The notes beneath the pieces were generated by a model. It saw only the letters and a list, made by a program, of their open reading frames with translations. It had not been told where the DNA came from and ran no database searches. Positions 33,801 to 45,433 of a DNA stretch of 64,000 nt are shown in pieces. Position 1 is the first letter of the stretch. Every line of letters begins with the position of its first letter. The DNA comes from Thinopyrum elongatum. Its lineage: Eukaryota > Streptophyta > Magnoliopsida > Poales > Poaceae. Position numbers and translations under genes: made by a program. The stretch spans positions 515,523,207 to 515,587,206 of the forward strand of contig CM022297.1 in the NCBI GenBank assembly GCA_011799875.1, written 5' to 3'.

Positions 33801-34492
33801 GATGGTTACAAACCGCCTCTAACCGATTTATGATTTACTCAGGTCCAAGGAGCAGCAACTTTAACCAAGACATGCTTGTGAAACTGAAGGCGGTTTACAC
33901 CCTTGTGGAACAACTGTATACTGGAGCTCAGCGTACACTGGCTACAATCTCTCCGACTAGTCAAGCACCAACTCTTTTGTCAGATGTCTTGAAAAGACTT
34001 TCCGTGCTACCTGCCAGGATTGATGAAATAAAACGGTCGTCTGCAAGAGCCGATGCCGTAACGGCCTTGAGCTAGGCCAAGGCATGGCTACCCGAGCTAG
34101 ACCCGTCTGAGGTAGCTACTGGATATCCAAGCTTGAAAGAGGAGGGCACTGCATTTGATCAGAAAGACTTTGCTGCCTGTGTGAAAGAAATACGCCCTCT
34201 GGCCAGTCTGATCGCGAATGAGACGGATCTGTCGAAATATCACCCGGCTTTCAGCATGGAGAATCAAAAGATGCCTATGCCGGCTTATAAAGTGATGGGT
34301 TTAATCCCTCCAATCCGTAAGCATACTTTTTCCCCTGAAGTTGACCCATCTGGACTTATAGATGATGAGGCTGAATTTCAAGCTTTATGTGGCATTGATT
34401 GGTCATCACCGAATCTCCAGACAGCGGCAGAGGACGAAGATCCGGAGAAGGATAATCCAGAAACCTCAAGTCAGCAAGGCCAAGAAGATTGA
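30864..34492 (+). pseudogene. Antisense ORF (aORF) of E10, intron-containing, with an N-terminal putative gypsy-type transposon domain
   Basis: Exon 1 (from 30864) encodes MPPKPVYTCNFVPSVITEGS and a motif RCFSPPGSKFFRDVLHFFHL...SNICNFQVFCEVYL. This is the pattern of the plant family described as putative gypsy-type transposon (Transposase_28). The frame continues to about 31757, where GATGTGAGT looks like a donor; an acceptor CCACAG precedes 31833. Later exons give a lysine-rich block (31875-31945), an acidic and proline-rich block (32540-32980), a long coiled coil (33483-33735) and a C-terminal domain (33841-34492). In-frame stops at about 31290, 33738 and 34072 disable it. The function is unknown. 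It is transcribed opposite to gag-pol, so it would need its own promoter or a 3' LTR antisense promoter. Confidence 0.7.
32990..33480 (+). repeat. Repeat-bearing intron of the E10 aORF
   Basis: AGCCCCCAAG or AGCCCCCATG occurs five times (about 33019, 33134, 33213, 33294 and 33386), each after a short A/T-rich segment. Two of the units share AGTACCAAGT or AGTGCCAAGT plus TTGCTTGCAAA. It lies between a GAGGTATG donor near 32979 and a CATACAG acceptor before 33483. Confidence 0.65.
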
Positions 34493-35720
34493 ACCGCTGG
34501 GCGGTTTATATTTTATCTGTATGAAAAACACTTGATCTATTTGACTCATGGAGTCATGTAATAGGGTAGTGAAACTTAAAACTGCCGTGCCATCGTGCAT
34601 GCTTCTGTTTTGCGCGACACTGCTGATCTACCAGTCTAAGAAACCATCACTTTATGCTTATGACAGCGTGAATTGATGCAGATCTGATTCATCATTACCC
34701 TGCACACAAAGAAATTACAAGTGCCCTATGATGTATGCTTTAAACTGCCAGCTTAATAGTTTCATGTGATTAGAGCTATAACTCAAAACATAATATTATT
34801 ATGCTCTGGCGACTTAGAGTCTGCCATCCTGGCAGGTTGCAGAAACCCGAAAGGTGCTTCAAATATGAGCCATAAATAGGGCAGCTTGGCCCGATTTGTA
34901 AAACCAAATGGCAAAAAATAAGAAATCAATAAATTCAAGAAACTCAAGGCTGTTGTAGGCCGCCAAGCCAAAGTGTCTTCTTCGATGAAACTAGCCTAAG
35001 CCACTGGAAGGTACGTGCTTTCCGTGAGCCGGCACTCACAGTACCCAATCGACATTTGAACCCAGATAAAGTCAGGTCCTGTATAAAGATAGACTTATCA
35101 GGAGTATGCGGGGTCAGAGTAGCAGCATGCATCACGGGCCGATTTATCCAAGTTTCAAAGAAGGCGGCTTATGAAGCCTGGATCTATCCTGACTATCTGT
35201 AAGCCGTGCTCTCGCATGACAAGCCGCCGTTTGAACCTTAACAAGCTCAAGATCTTTGGTGAATATACCGTAAGAGATTGATTGTTAAGAGTTCGACGGG
35301 TCAATCAGGATGACCAGATGGAGTTGAAGCAGCTGGTATACAGGTAGGATGACCCGGAAAGGTTATGTTCTCTTTGGTCGAATACGCCTATGTTTGAACA
35401 AGATAACCTGGTCAAGAGGGTAGTCACGCTATGTTCTCTTTGGTCGAATACGCCTATGTTTGAACAGGAAGCCCCCAAGTGACATACTTACAGATTGTGC
35501 TCGTCGGGGACCTATGTTTGAGCTGTGCTGTGCATCCAACTCTCTTTGGTCCTTGTAGTTTGGGCGTCAAGTCTCTTAAATGAACATATAAGATGATGAT
35601 AAAGACTCAGCTTCGAAGAAGTGAAACGACAGAGGCCCTGAATTATCAGGGATGCCGGCTTTAATATACTGTCTATAATATATACATCATCAGACTATGT
35701 ACATTATGAGAGCCGGTGGC
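34493..35720. other. Noncoding region between aORF and pol of E10
   Basis: No gene is visible. It contains a perfect 37-bp direct repeat (35364-35400 and 35430-35466) and one more AGCCCCCAAG unit at 35463. This is where the convergent aORF and gag-pol transcripts would end. Confidence 0.6.
35364..35466. repeat. Perfect 37-bp direct repeat in E10
   Basis: Both copies start TATGTTCTCTTTGGTCGAAT and end GTTTGAACA. Starts are 66 bp apart. Confidence 0.9.
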
Positions 35721-38700
35721 TCAAGTATAGTAGGGCCGAAGATGAGCAATATTCCACGGTCGACGGGTCTCCTCCGCCGACTTACGTGAGTCTTTGTGGT
35801 CTCGAACATCGATAAGATAGTATGATCCATTATGAAGATTCTTGCTGACCACAAAAGGTCCTTCCCAAGGTGGTGATAGCTTATGCATATCTGTCTGATC
35901 CTGGATGAGCCGGAGCACTAAGTCGCCTTCTTGAAAGGTTCTAGTTTTGACCCGGCGGCTGTTATAATGACGTAGGTCTTGCTGATAAATCGCCGAACGA
36001 GCCGCCGCAAGATCACGCTCCTCATCCAATAGGTCAAGTGCATCTTGACGTGCCCTTTCGCTATCAGCTTCAACGTAAGCCGCCACCCGGGGTGAATCGT
36101 GACGGATGTCACTAGGGAGAACCGCCTCTGCTCCATAAACCATGAAGAAAGGTGTGTAACCCGTAGATCTATTGGGAGTTGTATTAATACTCCATAACAC
36201 TGAGGGTAATTCCTCTACCCAACAACCCGGCGTTCTTTGCAAAGGAACCATAAGACGGGGCTTGATACCTCGCAGAATCTCTTGATTAGCTCGTTCCGCT
36301 TGACCATTGGACTAAGGGTGAGCCACAGAGGAGACGTCAAGTCGAATATGCTCCCGTTGACAAAATTCTCTCATAGCGCCTTTAGAGAGATTAGTACCAT
36401 TATCTGTTATAATGCTGTGTGGAAAGCCAAAACGGAAGATCAACTTTTTGATGAATTGAACCGCCGTTGCTGCATCACACTTACTGACCGGCTCCGCTTC
36501 AACCCACTTAGTGAACTTGTCAACCGCCACCAAAAGGTGGGTCTTCTTATCCTTGGACCTCTTGAAAGGCCCCACCATATCAAACCCCCAAGTTGCGAAA
36601 GGCCAAGTAATTGGAATCATCCTCAACTCTTGAGTTGGCACATGAGTGCGGAGTGAAAACTTCTGACAACCGTCACACTTGCTGACCAAATCCTCTGCAT
36701 CAGCATGAGCCGTCAACCAATAAAACCCATGACGAAAAGCCTTGGCTACGAGAGATTTAGAGCCGGCATGGTGACCACAATCTCCTTCATGAATCTCTCG
36801 CAGAATCTCATAGCCTTTTTCAGGAGAGACGCAACGTTGAAACGCCCCTGAGACACTGCGATGGTGCAATTCCCCATTAACAATTGACATTGACTTAAAC
36901 CGCCGGGTTATCTGTCTGGCAAGAATTTCATCCTCAGGTAATTCGCCCCGGGTCATGTAAGCCAAATACGGAACTGTCCAATCAGGAATAGCATGAAGAG
37001 CCGCCACCAATTGTGCTTCTGGGTCAGGAACAGCAAGATCCTCCTCTGTAGGTAATTTGACAGAAGGGTTGTTCAAGACATCCAGGAACATGTTGGGTGG
37101 CACTGGCTTACGCTGAGAGCCCAACCGGCTTAAAGTGTCGGCCGCCTCATTCTTCCTGCAATCAATATGCTCGACTTGGTATCCTTTGAAGTGACCCGCA
37201 ATAGTATCAACCTCTCGACGATAAGCCGCCATGAGTGGATCCTTAGAATCCCAAGTGCCGGAAACTTGTTGAGCTACCAGATCTGAGTCACCAAAACACC
37301 TTAACCGACTTAAACTCATCTCCTTAGCCATCCGAAGACCGTGGAGCAAGGCCTCATACTCAGCTGCATTGTTAGTACAAGGAAACATTAACCGGAGAAC
37401 ATAAGAAAATTTATCACCTCGCGGAGAAGTCAAGACGACTCCAGCCCCCAAGCCTTCCAATTGCCTGGACCCATCAAAGTGAATAGTCCAATATGTGTTA
37501 TCTGGCTTTTCCTCAGGCGTTTGCAACTCTGTCCAGTCATTGATGAAATCCACGAGCGCTTGGGACTTGATGGCCGTACGAGGCACATACTTCAGACCAT
37601 GAGGTCCAAGCTCAATGGCCCACTTGGCGACCCGGCCTGTGGCTTCTCTATTTTGGATGATATCCCCTAAAGGAGCAGAGCTGACCACAGTAATGGGATG
37701 ACCCAAAAAATATTGCTTGAGTTTCCTGCTTGCCATGAAAACCCCATATACAAGTTTCTGCCAATGCGGATACCTCTGTTTGGACTCAATAAGTACCTCG
37801 CTGATGTAGTAAACCGGCCGTTGAACCGGATACTCCTTGCCTGCCTCTTTCCTTTCCACCACAATAGCCACATTGACGGCTCGGCCATTGGCAGCCACAT
37901 ATAACAACAGAGGTTCCTTATCAATGGGAGCAGCCAGAACCGGCGGTTCAGCCAGTTGTTTTTTAAGCGCCTCAAACGCCTCATTAGCAGCATCACTCCA
38001 TACAAAATTATCTGTCTTCTTCATCATCTGATAGAGAGGAATAGCCTTCTCTCCCAACCGGCTTATAAACTGGCTTAAAGCTGCAATGCGACCCGCGAGA
38101 CGCTGAACATCATTAACACACGCCGGCTTAGCCAAAGAAGTAATGGCTTTGATCTTCTCCGGGTTAGCTTCAATGCCTCTGTTAGAAACCAAGAATCCCA
38201 AGAGCTTGCCTGCTGGTACACCAAAAACACATTTGGCCGGGTTAAGCATCATCTTGTAGACCCAGAGATTATCAAACGTCTCCTTCAAATCATAAATCAA
38301 GGTCTCCTTCTTCCTGGATTTCACCACAATGTCATCTACATAAGCATGAACATTTCGCCCGATCTGATCATGAAGGCAATTTTGCACACACCGCTGGTAA
38401 GTCGCCTGTGCACTCTTGAGCCCAAAAGGCATAGACACATAGCAGAAGGCTCCAAACGGAGTAATGAATATCGTCTTCTCCTGGTCCTTAACTGCCATCT
38501 TGATCTGATGATAACCAGAATAAGCATCCAAAAAAACTCAATCGCTCACAACCCGCCGTAGCATCAATGATTTGATCAATACGGGGGAGAGCAAACGGAT
38601 CAGCCGGACAAGCCTTATTTAAGTCCGTGTAATCCACACACATTCGCCAAGTGCCATTCTTCTTGAGTACCAACACCGGGTTAGCCAACCACTCCGGATG

Positions 38701-38990
38701 AAAAACTTCAACGATAAACCCGGCCGCTAAGAGCCGGGCCACTTCTTCACCAATGGCCTTCCGCCTCTCCTCGTTAAAATGACGAAGGAATTGCTTGACC
38801 AGTTTAAATTTTGGATCAATATTGAGAGTGTGCTCAGCGAGTTCCCTCGGTACACCTGGCATGTCTGAAGGCTTCCATGCAAAGATATCCCAGTTCTCAC
38901 GGATGAACTCCATGAGCGCGCTTTCCTATTTCGGATCCAAATTGGCACTGATGCTGAACTGCTTAGATGAGTCGCCAGGAACAAAATCAA
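35721..38990 (-). pseudogene. E10 pol: RT, two RNase H domains and integrase
   Basis: On -, the first part (38913-38488) holds the RT N-terminus with MCVDYTDLNKACP. The main 739-codon frame (38531-36312) follows: YVDD at residues 64-67; a first RNase H lacking its usual DAS acidic start (YVAANGRAVN near 211-220); and an archaeal-type RNase H with HFDGS at 351-355, E391, GDSD near 414-417 and AADTLSRL near 463-470. Integrase has HHAG at 587-590, CDGC at 619-622, GFDMVGP near 649-655 and TDNGTN near 709-714. The C-terminal integrase piece is 36251-35721. Breaks: a TAG near 38926, a frameshift at a run of seven A (+ strand, about 38528-38534), and a TAG at 36312. All four catalytic regions are otherwise well preserved. 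Confidence 0.9.
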
Positions 38991-39666
38991 TCATTTTAGT
39001 GTCATCTGCCGACTTAAATTTTAGCAAAGGATCATGTTCTATGGTTGGCTTTTTCAAGGACGTCATGTCCGCCGGGTCAACATTATCTTTGTAAAATTTC
39101 AGCTCCTCTACCGCACAAACTGATTCAGCATAAGCAGCATCACCTTCCTCACACTCCAGGGCCACCTTGCGACTCCCATGTACTGTGATGGTGCCCTTGT
39201 AACCCAGCATCTTAAGCTGTAAGTAAACATAACAAGGCCTCGCCATGAACTTAGCATAAGCCGGTCGACCAAACAGAGCATGATAAGGGCTCTTGATCTT
39301 GACCACTTCAAAGGTCAGAGTCTCAGACCTGGAGTCATGCTCATCTCCAAAGGCAACTTCTAAAGATATTTTACCCACTGGATAGGCTGACTTACCCGGC
39401 ACCACACCATGGAAGACAGTGTTTGACGGCTTAAGATTTTTATCAGTCAGTCCCATGCGATGGAAAGTCTCATAATAAAGTATGTTAATGCTGCTGCCTC
39501 CATCCATGAGTACCTTAGTAAATTTGTAGCCCCCAACTTGAGGCGCCACCACCAGAGCCAGGTGACCCGAATTATCAACCAGGGGTGGATGATCATCACG
39601 ACTCCACACAATAGGCTGCTCTGACCACCGTAAATAATGTGGCACCGCCAGCTCAACCGTGTTCAC
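38926..39666 (-). CDS. E10 aspartic protease region
   Basis: An open frame with KFTKVLMDGGSSINILYYET near residues 50-70. It carries the DGGS form of the protease active site usual for the Tat lineage, followed by GVVPGKSAYPVGKISLEVAF and the GRPAYAKFMA block. It would cleave the gag-pol precursor. It lies between gag (stop at 39724) and RT, and its stop at 38926 separates it from pol. In an intact copy PR and RT are expected to be one frame, so that stop is a mutation. Confidence 0.85.
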   Translation of the reverse strand: MNTVELAVPHYLRWSEQPIVWSRDDHPPLVDNSGHLALVVAPQVGGYKFTKVLMDGGSSINILYYETFHRMGLTDKNLKPSNTVFHGVVPGKSAYPVGKISLEVAFGDEHDSRSETLTFEVVKIKSPYHALFGRPAYAKFMARPCYVYLQLKMLGYKGTITVHGSRKVALECEEGDAAYAESVCAVEELKFYKDNVDPADMTSLKKPTIEHDPLLKFKSADDTKMIDFVPGDSSKQFSISANLDPK

Positions 39667-39723
39667 TGCCCTCTTGTGAAGCTTCTGATCCCGCTTACAC
39701 AGGCCGGTGGTGAAGACGTGGTA

Positions 39724-42133
39724 CTATCCACTATTCAATTGCTTCGGGTTGCTCTGATAACCAGACAGTTGTTGCTGCTGATTCCCCTGATTATTCTGCT
39801 GACTGTAACCACCTTGATTGCCTAGACCGTGAAACCCAGAATTTGAGCCGCCGCCTCCATGTCCCAGACCATGAGAGCCGGATCCTGAACCGCCGTTCGG
39901 GCCATGGTTATGCTGGACAGACTCCCTGAAGTGTCTCATGATACTGCAATCTTTCCACAAGTGGGTAGCTGGCCTCTCCTCCTTTACGTGCTTCGGACAC
40001 AGCTGATTCAATATTGCTTCAAGGTCAAATTTCATCCCTTGAGTCGGCCTCCCCTTACGACGCTGGTTATAACTCCGCGCACCGGTGTTAGCCACAAAAT
40101 CATCCGCCTTGCGCTTACCATTGCCGCCCTGATTGGCCGGGTTGTTCTGCTGTCCCTTCATGCCGCTACTCTTCTTTCCCTTTCCCGATCTTTCATCCTC
40201 AGAGTCGGGGTCCTTGGTAACATCAGAGTCGGCATACTTAACAAGAGCCGCCATGAGCTCCCCCATATCATTGCAATGACACTTAAGCCACCCAAGCTTC
40301 TGCTTAAGTGGAATGAAACGGCAATTTTTCTCCAACATTAGAACCACTGAGCCGATGTTAATGTTATCTGAAGAATGTATGATAGTCGAGACCCGGCGCA
40401 CCCAGCTGGTCGTTGACTCGCCCTCGGCTTGAACACAAGAAACCAAATCCACGATCGACATGGGCTGCTTGCACGTATCTTTGAAATTCTGGATAAACTG
40501 GGCCTTCAGCTCTGCCCAGGACCCGATGGAATTAGCCGGTAACCCCTTCAACCAGGTACGAGCCGTTCCTTCCAGCTTCATGGTGAAATACTTAGCGTAT
40601 GCAGCCTCACTAACATCCAACATCTCCATAGCCATCTCATAACTCTCCACCCAAGCCTCAGGGGGCTGATCTGCTGTGTAATTAGGCACCTTGCGAGGGC
40701 CTTTGAAATCCTTGGGCAGACGTTTGTTTCGTAGAGCCGCCGTTAAACACGGCACACCCAACGCTCTAGAAGTTACACCTGCCTCAACTGAAGCCATCGG
40801 GTAAACCGGCGCGTGCTGATGAGCCGCCAGTTGAGCCGCCAGCTCAGCCTCTCGACGCGCTCTGCCCTGGTCCACTAAATCATGTGCATTGGTACCATTG
40901 CGCGCCGGGTCATATCCATGAGGTTGGTTACGGCACTGCTCAGTACTCGAGACGGCCGGCGAGTCAATGTGCCTACTGTAGCTCCGGCCTGGACGAGGGG
41001 TCGAATGAATCCGGTCACACTATAAGAATAAACCTGCTGCTGTACCAAAGCTGTTTGAAGAAGTTCCCTAGCCCTTCGGGTTTCAACCGCCGTCGGGGTC
41101 TCGCCCTCAACTGGCAGAGCTGCCAGTCATGTAGCTGCAGCAATCATATTGTCTAAAGGGGTGGAGTAATGATCCGGCGGAGTCACCATGTGCTGAGGCG
41201 GGGTGTAGTTCATATGCAGAGAACCTGTCACGTGTGGCTGACCCGGCGTTCCACCCCCTCGTGCTTCAGCCGTCGGATTTATCACCGGTGGGTTATTGGT
41301 CCCAGCTCCAGGTGTGTTGAAGAGGTTCCTCGACTCATAAACCAAAGGAAGACGACTCCCGTGCTTTCTCCTTAAGACCTCGTTGGTAGCGTTTTGATCC
41401 ACCGAGAGCCGGTATGAATCCGCTGTGCTTGTGTGTTTAAAACGGCCCGCTCTGCATTCATCCTAGCGTTCTCCGCTGCCAGCTCTATCTTGGCCTGTGC
41501 TATTTCATCGCGCAGCTTAGCCACTTGCGCCTTATGCTGCTCCTGGTTGTCTGGGGTTACATCTACCTCCATCAGGGTTGCCAGAGCTTCCAACAGATCT
41601 GTTAAAACTTGAGCCGGCGGGCGTGCTGAACTGCCAACATCCGCTGCTGTCACCGCCGCTGCACTGGAGGTCATGGCCGCGGTGGCTGTCGAACAGAGAA
41701 CCGGCTGGGTGCCAGCCATGAAGATCGCCACCCTGTTCGGCGGGTCATGGGGATCCGGAATACTGTCGCCATCGGAACAGCCCCCAAGCCGTCCGTCCCG
41801 TAGTTGATATAGCGAGATGGTCTCCCCCATGGACGAATCACCATCAGAGTAGATGGCCGTCTCACCACCAGACACAGAATCTTCTAACTCAGCCCCGTGG
41901 ATAAACCCAACGAAACCACGCTTCACGGCGTGTTGAACCCAGGCGGGTCATGCGCGCTGAGCCGTCTCAATGATGTTGGCGCAGATGTCCGGCTCAGGGC
42001 CTGGCTCGCCGATCTTCCCGATGAAGACGTGGATTCCATCGAAGGGGACCCGGTACCCGTACTCAATTGAACCGGCCTCGGGGCCCCAGCCCGCATCGTC
42101 GATGTAGAGCTTGCCACGACGACTCTTGGTCAT
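39724..42133 (-). pseudogene. E10 gag polyprotein, several frame breaks
   Basis: The likely start is the methionine at 42133, just inside the 5' LTR, giving MTKSRRGKLYIDDAGWGPEA. After a stop at 41948 the frame resumes (41926-41372) with an Ala- and Glu-rich helical stretch. A frame shift near 41400 and another stop near 41127 follow. The 383-codon C-terminal frame 40875-39724 contains the retrotransposon gag core (RTWLKGLPANSIGSWAELKA, FIQNFKDTC) and a basic, Gln/Gly/Asn-rich tail. A CPKHVKEERPATHLWKDC zinc-knuckle-like motif is at about residues 286-303. It would form the particle. It is non-functional as a whole. Confidence 0.8.
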
Positions 42134-42204
42134 CCGGCCCACAGCGTACCCCTTGATCCCTTCGAAGCTGCCCTTCAAGAACTCAAAACCACCGTGCGCA
42201 GGCC

Positions 42205-42221
42205 CCACGGTGGGCGCCAAC
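42205..42221 (-). other. Primer binding site region of E10
   Basis: On - the bases directly after the 5' LTR read TTGGCGCCCACCGTGGG. TGGCGCC matches the 3' end of tRNA-Asp-like primers for seven bases and then diverges, so the primer identity is uncertain. Confidence 0.5.
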
Positions 42222-42757
42222 TGTCGTGGAATTGTCACGGCAGATGTCCTAATGAAAGGACTTAGTTGTGGAGCCATGGCGACGAGGTTAGCTTAAAGGG
42301 GTTAAACGGGACAAAGGACACGAGGAGTTTATACTGGTTTGGCCCCTTGCGGTGAAGGTAAAGGCCTAATCCAGTTTGAGGTGGTATTGCTAGGGTTTCG
42401 ATTACCAGGGAGCGAATACGCTTTTCCTAGCTTTCGATCTGTTCTCCTCTTTAAGCCGCTGCCGGGTCGTCCCCTTATATACATGGGTTGACGCCCTGCG
42501 GCCAGCAAAGTCCCAGCCGGCTCATACAAACGTGTCCGGCTCGGTGACTTATCTTATATGCCTTACAATACAAGTTTACATATACATGGCGGTTTATACT
42601 TACGGGCCCTACGCTGCCTTCGGGTTTGGGCCCTTTAACAAGCCTGTCTTATGAACCGCCATCTTCAACATACTCTTAGGCTTCATTTAGATGAACTGCC
42701 ATTGGGATGACCCGGCCCCTCCTGGGCGGGTCATATCTAATAGTCATATCCCCAACA
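42222..42757 (-). repeat. 5' LTR of E10
   Basis: It starts TGTCGTGGAATTGTCACGG and ends ...CCCCAACA, with TG...CA ends. On - a TATATAAGG box at about 42474-42481 precedes a GACGACCCGG stretch and would drive the gag-pol transcript. Confidence 0.95.
42474..42481 (-). promoter_or_regulatory. TATA-like box of the E10 5' LTR
   Basis: TATATAAG on the minus strand, in the middle of the LTR and followed by a GC-rich leader. Position and orientation suit transcription of gag-pol. Activity is inferred. Confidence 0.45.
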
Positions 42758-42762
42758 ATGTC

Positions 42763-43892
42763 ATAGCAGGATTATCTAGCAAGATAACTAGTAAAGTAAA
42801 TACACTATGATGAAGATAAAGCATATGAAGTAAATAATCCATATTGTGGTTATTCTCATGATCCATTCTTGATCATGTCCAATTGCTATGATCATCCGAC
42901 CGTCTCTCTCATAGCCATCCCATGGCTATGTATCAAGTCTCAACATCACCCGATGTCCATGTACCTACACTGCAAGTTCGATAAATCTCACCTTTCTTGG
43001 TTCATTAATTAGCAATAACATTATATGGTTTATGCCTCCAAACTCGACACAGACCAAATAGTGTGACCTAGTGTGAATTGTGTCCATGACCGAGGACGTG
43101 GCTATTCAAATAGATTTTACACTCTACAGAGGTTGCACACTTTGATCACACTATGGAGCTGCCCTAGTTAACCGTACCAATTTCTCAGGGTAGGCCAAGT
43201 TTACTCCAACAAAACCCGTCTACCACATGACACTCTTACCGTATCACTGACATGCCCCCCAGGTCACGTCATGGGGGAGAGAAACTAGGCCCTGTGTCAC
43301 CCCGTGACACTGCCACCCCGTGGCACAACTATTCCACCCGGGATCCGAGCTCAAATATACCAACCCATGCTCTCGGGATTAGTCATTGTTTACTTCATCA
43401 GAGTAACATGCATGCCTAATCCTCCCAATTCTGGTCAGACCAATAAGAGGCACGTGAATAGACCAAGTTAGGGCCTTCCCATGAAAAGGCAAATGTGGTT
43501 GCGCTTGTGAGTTTGGTTCAGTGGCACTATGACTCGATCCAACTGATGGAGGAGGTTGTTATCATTAGGTCTCATTCTTTATCATTGCAGCAAGTAATAT
43601 TCAATGATAAAGACAAGTGCATTAATATAAAAGCATAACAACCTATATCCATGTTAACATCACATATGAGTCATTAGTGCATCACATACTGCTAGCATAA
43701 ACATGGTTATAGCTACAAACATACAAGAAGCAATGCTTTTGGGCATATATCAGATTGTTGGCTTGCCTTGGGATCTAAGAGTTCATCTAAAAAAAGTGTG
43801 ATAGCCTCACGGAAAGATTTTCCAGAAAAGAGTCCATCCAGAAAGGCCTAAAGATAGCCGAAGGGCAAAAGTGTAATTTTCATAATGTGACA
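42763..43892 (-). repeat. Middle segment of the E9 LTR
   Basis: This 1.1-kb stretch has no gene. It is bounded on the left by the ATGTC duplication of E10 and on the right by the TGACA duplication of E11, so both elements inserted into the same pre-existing sequence. It contains GTGTCACCCCGTGACAC, a short perfect-stem hairpin, near 43292. Confidence 0.6.
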
Positions 43893-45417
43893 TGATGACC
43901 CACAAGTATAGGGGATCTATCATAGTCCTTTCAATAAGTAAGACTGTTGAACCCAACGAGGAGCAAAAGGAAATGACAAGCAATTTTCAGTAAGGTATTC
44001 TCTGCAAGCACTGAAATTATCGGTAACAGATAGTTTTGTCATAAGGTAATTCGTAACAGGTAACAAGTAACAAAACTAAACAAGGTGCAGCAAGGTGGCC
44101 CAATCCTTTTTGTAGCAAAGGACAAGCCTGGACAAACTCTTATATAAAGGAAAGCGCTCCCGAGGACACATGGGAATTATCGTCAAGCTAGTTTTCATCA
44201 TGCTCATATGATTCGCGTTCGTTACTTTGATAATTTGATATGTGGGTGGACCGGCGCTTGGGTACTGCCCTTCCTTGGACAAGCATCCCACTTATGATTA
44301 ACCCCCCTCGCAAGCATCCGCAACTACGAAAGAAGAATTAAGGTAAACCTAACCATAGCATGAAACATATGGATCCAAATCAGCCCCTTACGAAGCAACG
44401 CATAAACTAGGGTTTAAGCTTCTGTCACTCTAGCAACCCATCATCTACTTATTACTTCCCAATGCATTCCCCTAGGCCCAAACAATGGTGAAGTGTCATG
44501 TAGTTGACGTTCACATAACACCACTAGAGGAAAGACAGCATACATCTCATCAAAATATCGAACGAATACCAAATTCACATGACTACATATAACAAGACTT
44601 CTCCCCTGTCCTCAGGAACAAACGTAACTACTCACAAATCATATTCATGTTCAAAATCAGAGGGGTATTAATGTGCATAAAGGATCTGAACATATAATAT
44701 TCCACCGAATAAACCAACTAGCATCAACTACAAGGAGTAATCAACACTACTATCAACCCACAGGTACCAATCTGAGGTTTTGAGACAGAGATCGGATACA
44801 AGAGATGAACTAGGGTTTGAGAGGAGATGGTGCTAGTGAAGATGTTGATGGAGATTGACCCCCTCCCGATGAGAGGATCGATGGTGATGACGACGGTGAT
44901 GATTTCACCCTCCCGGAGGGATGTTTCCCCGGCAGAACAGCTCCGTCGGAGCCCTAGATTGGTTCCGCCAAGGTTCCGCCTCGAGACGGCGGCGCTTCGT
45001 CCCGAAAGCTTCCTTATGATTTTTTCCAGGGCAAAAGACACCTTATACTAGAAGATGGGCATCGGGGGGCTTCCAGGTGGCTCACGAGGCAGGGGGGCGC
45101 GCCCAGGGGGGGTAGGGCGTGCCCTCCACCCTCGTGGACAGTGGGTGGCCCCCCTCTGGTGCTTTCTTCGCCCAATATTTTTAATATATTCCAAAACTGA
45201 CTTTCGTGGAGTTTCAGGACTTTTGGAGTTGTGCAGAATAGGTCTCTAATATTTTCTCCTTTTCCAGCCCAGAATTCCAACTGCCGGCATTCTCCCTCTT
45301 CATGTAAACCTTGTAAAATAAGAGAGAAAAGGCATAAGTATTGTGACATAATGTGTAATAACAGCCCATAATGCAATAAATATCGATATAAAAGCATGAT
45401 GCAAAATGGACGTATCA
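43893..45417 (-). repeat. 3' LTR of E11
   Basis: It starts TGATGACCCACAAGTATAGG and ends ...ATGGACGTATCA; 1525 bp. It retains a GGGCGCGCCC...GGGCGTGCCC module (45092-45130) that is collapsed in the other LTR. Confidence 0.93.
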
Positions 45418-45433
45418 ACTCCCCCAAGCTTAG
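45418..45433 (-). other. Polypurine tract of E11
   Basis: On - it reads CTAAGCTTGGGGGAGT, immediately before the 3' LTR start TGATACGTCC. It is preceded by GAGGACAAGCGAGGT, the same layout as in E4 and E6. Confidence 0.8.

Larger units (their letters stand above)
29357..42757 (-). mobile_element. E10: full-length Tat-lineage Ty3/gypsy retrotransposon, TSD ATGTC
   Basis: Two 536-bp LTRs (29357-29892 and 42222-42757) flank the interior. ATGTC at 29352-29356 is repeated at 42758-42762. On - the order is LTR, PBS, gag, protease, RT, degenerate RNase H, second archaeal-type RNase H, integrase, and then an antisense ORF on + before the 3' LTR. A second RNase H and an antisense ORF are known hallmarks of the Tat lineage (for example maize Grande). 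By eye the LTRs differ at about 8 positions (1.5%), so the insertion is recent. The left LTR starts TA instead of TG. Confidence 0.95.

Noticed and set aside
36237..36656. 139-aa + ORF
   Set aside because: Exact shadow of the integrase region of E10 pol.
37461..38031. Small + ORFs opposite E10 pol
   Set aside because: All are antisense to the conserved RT and RNase H frame.
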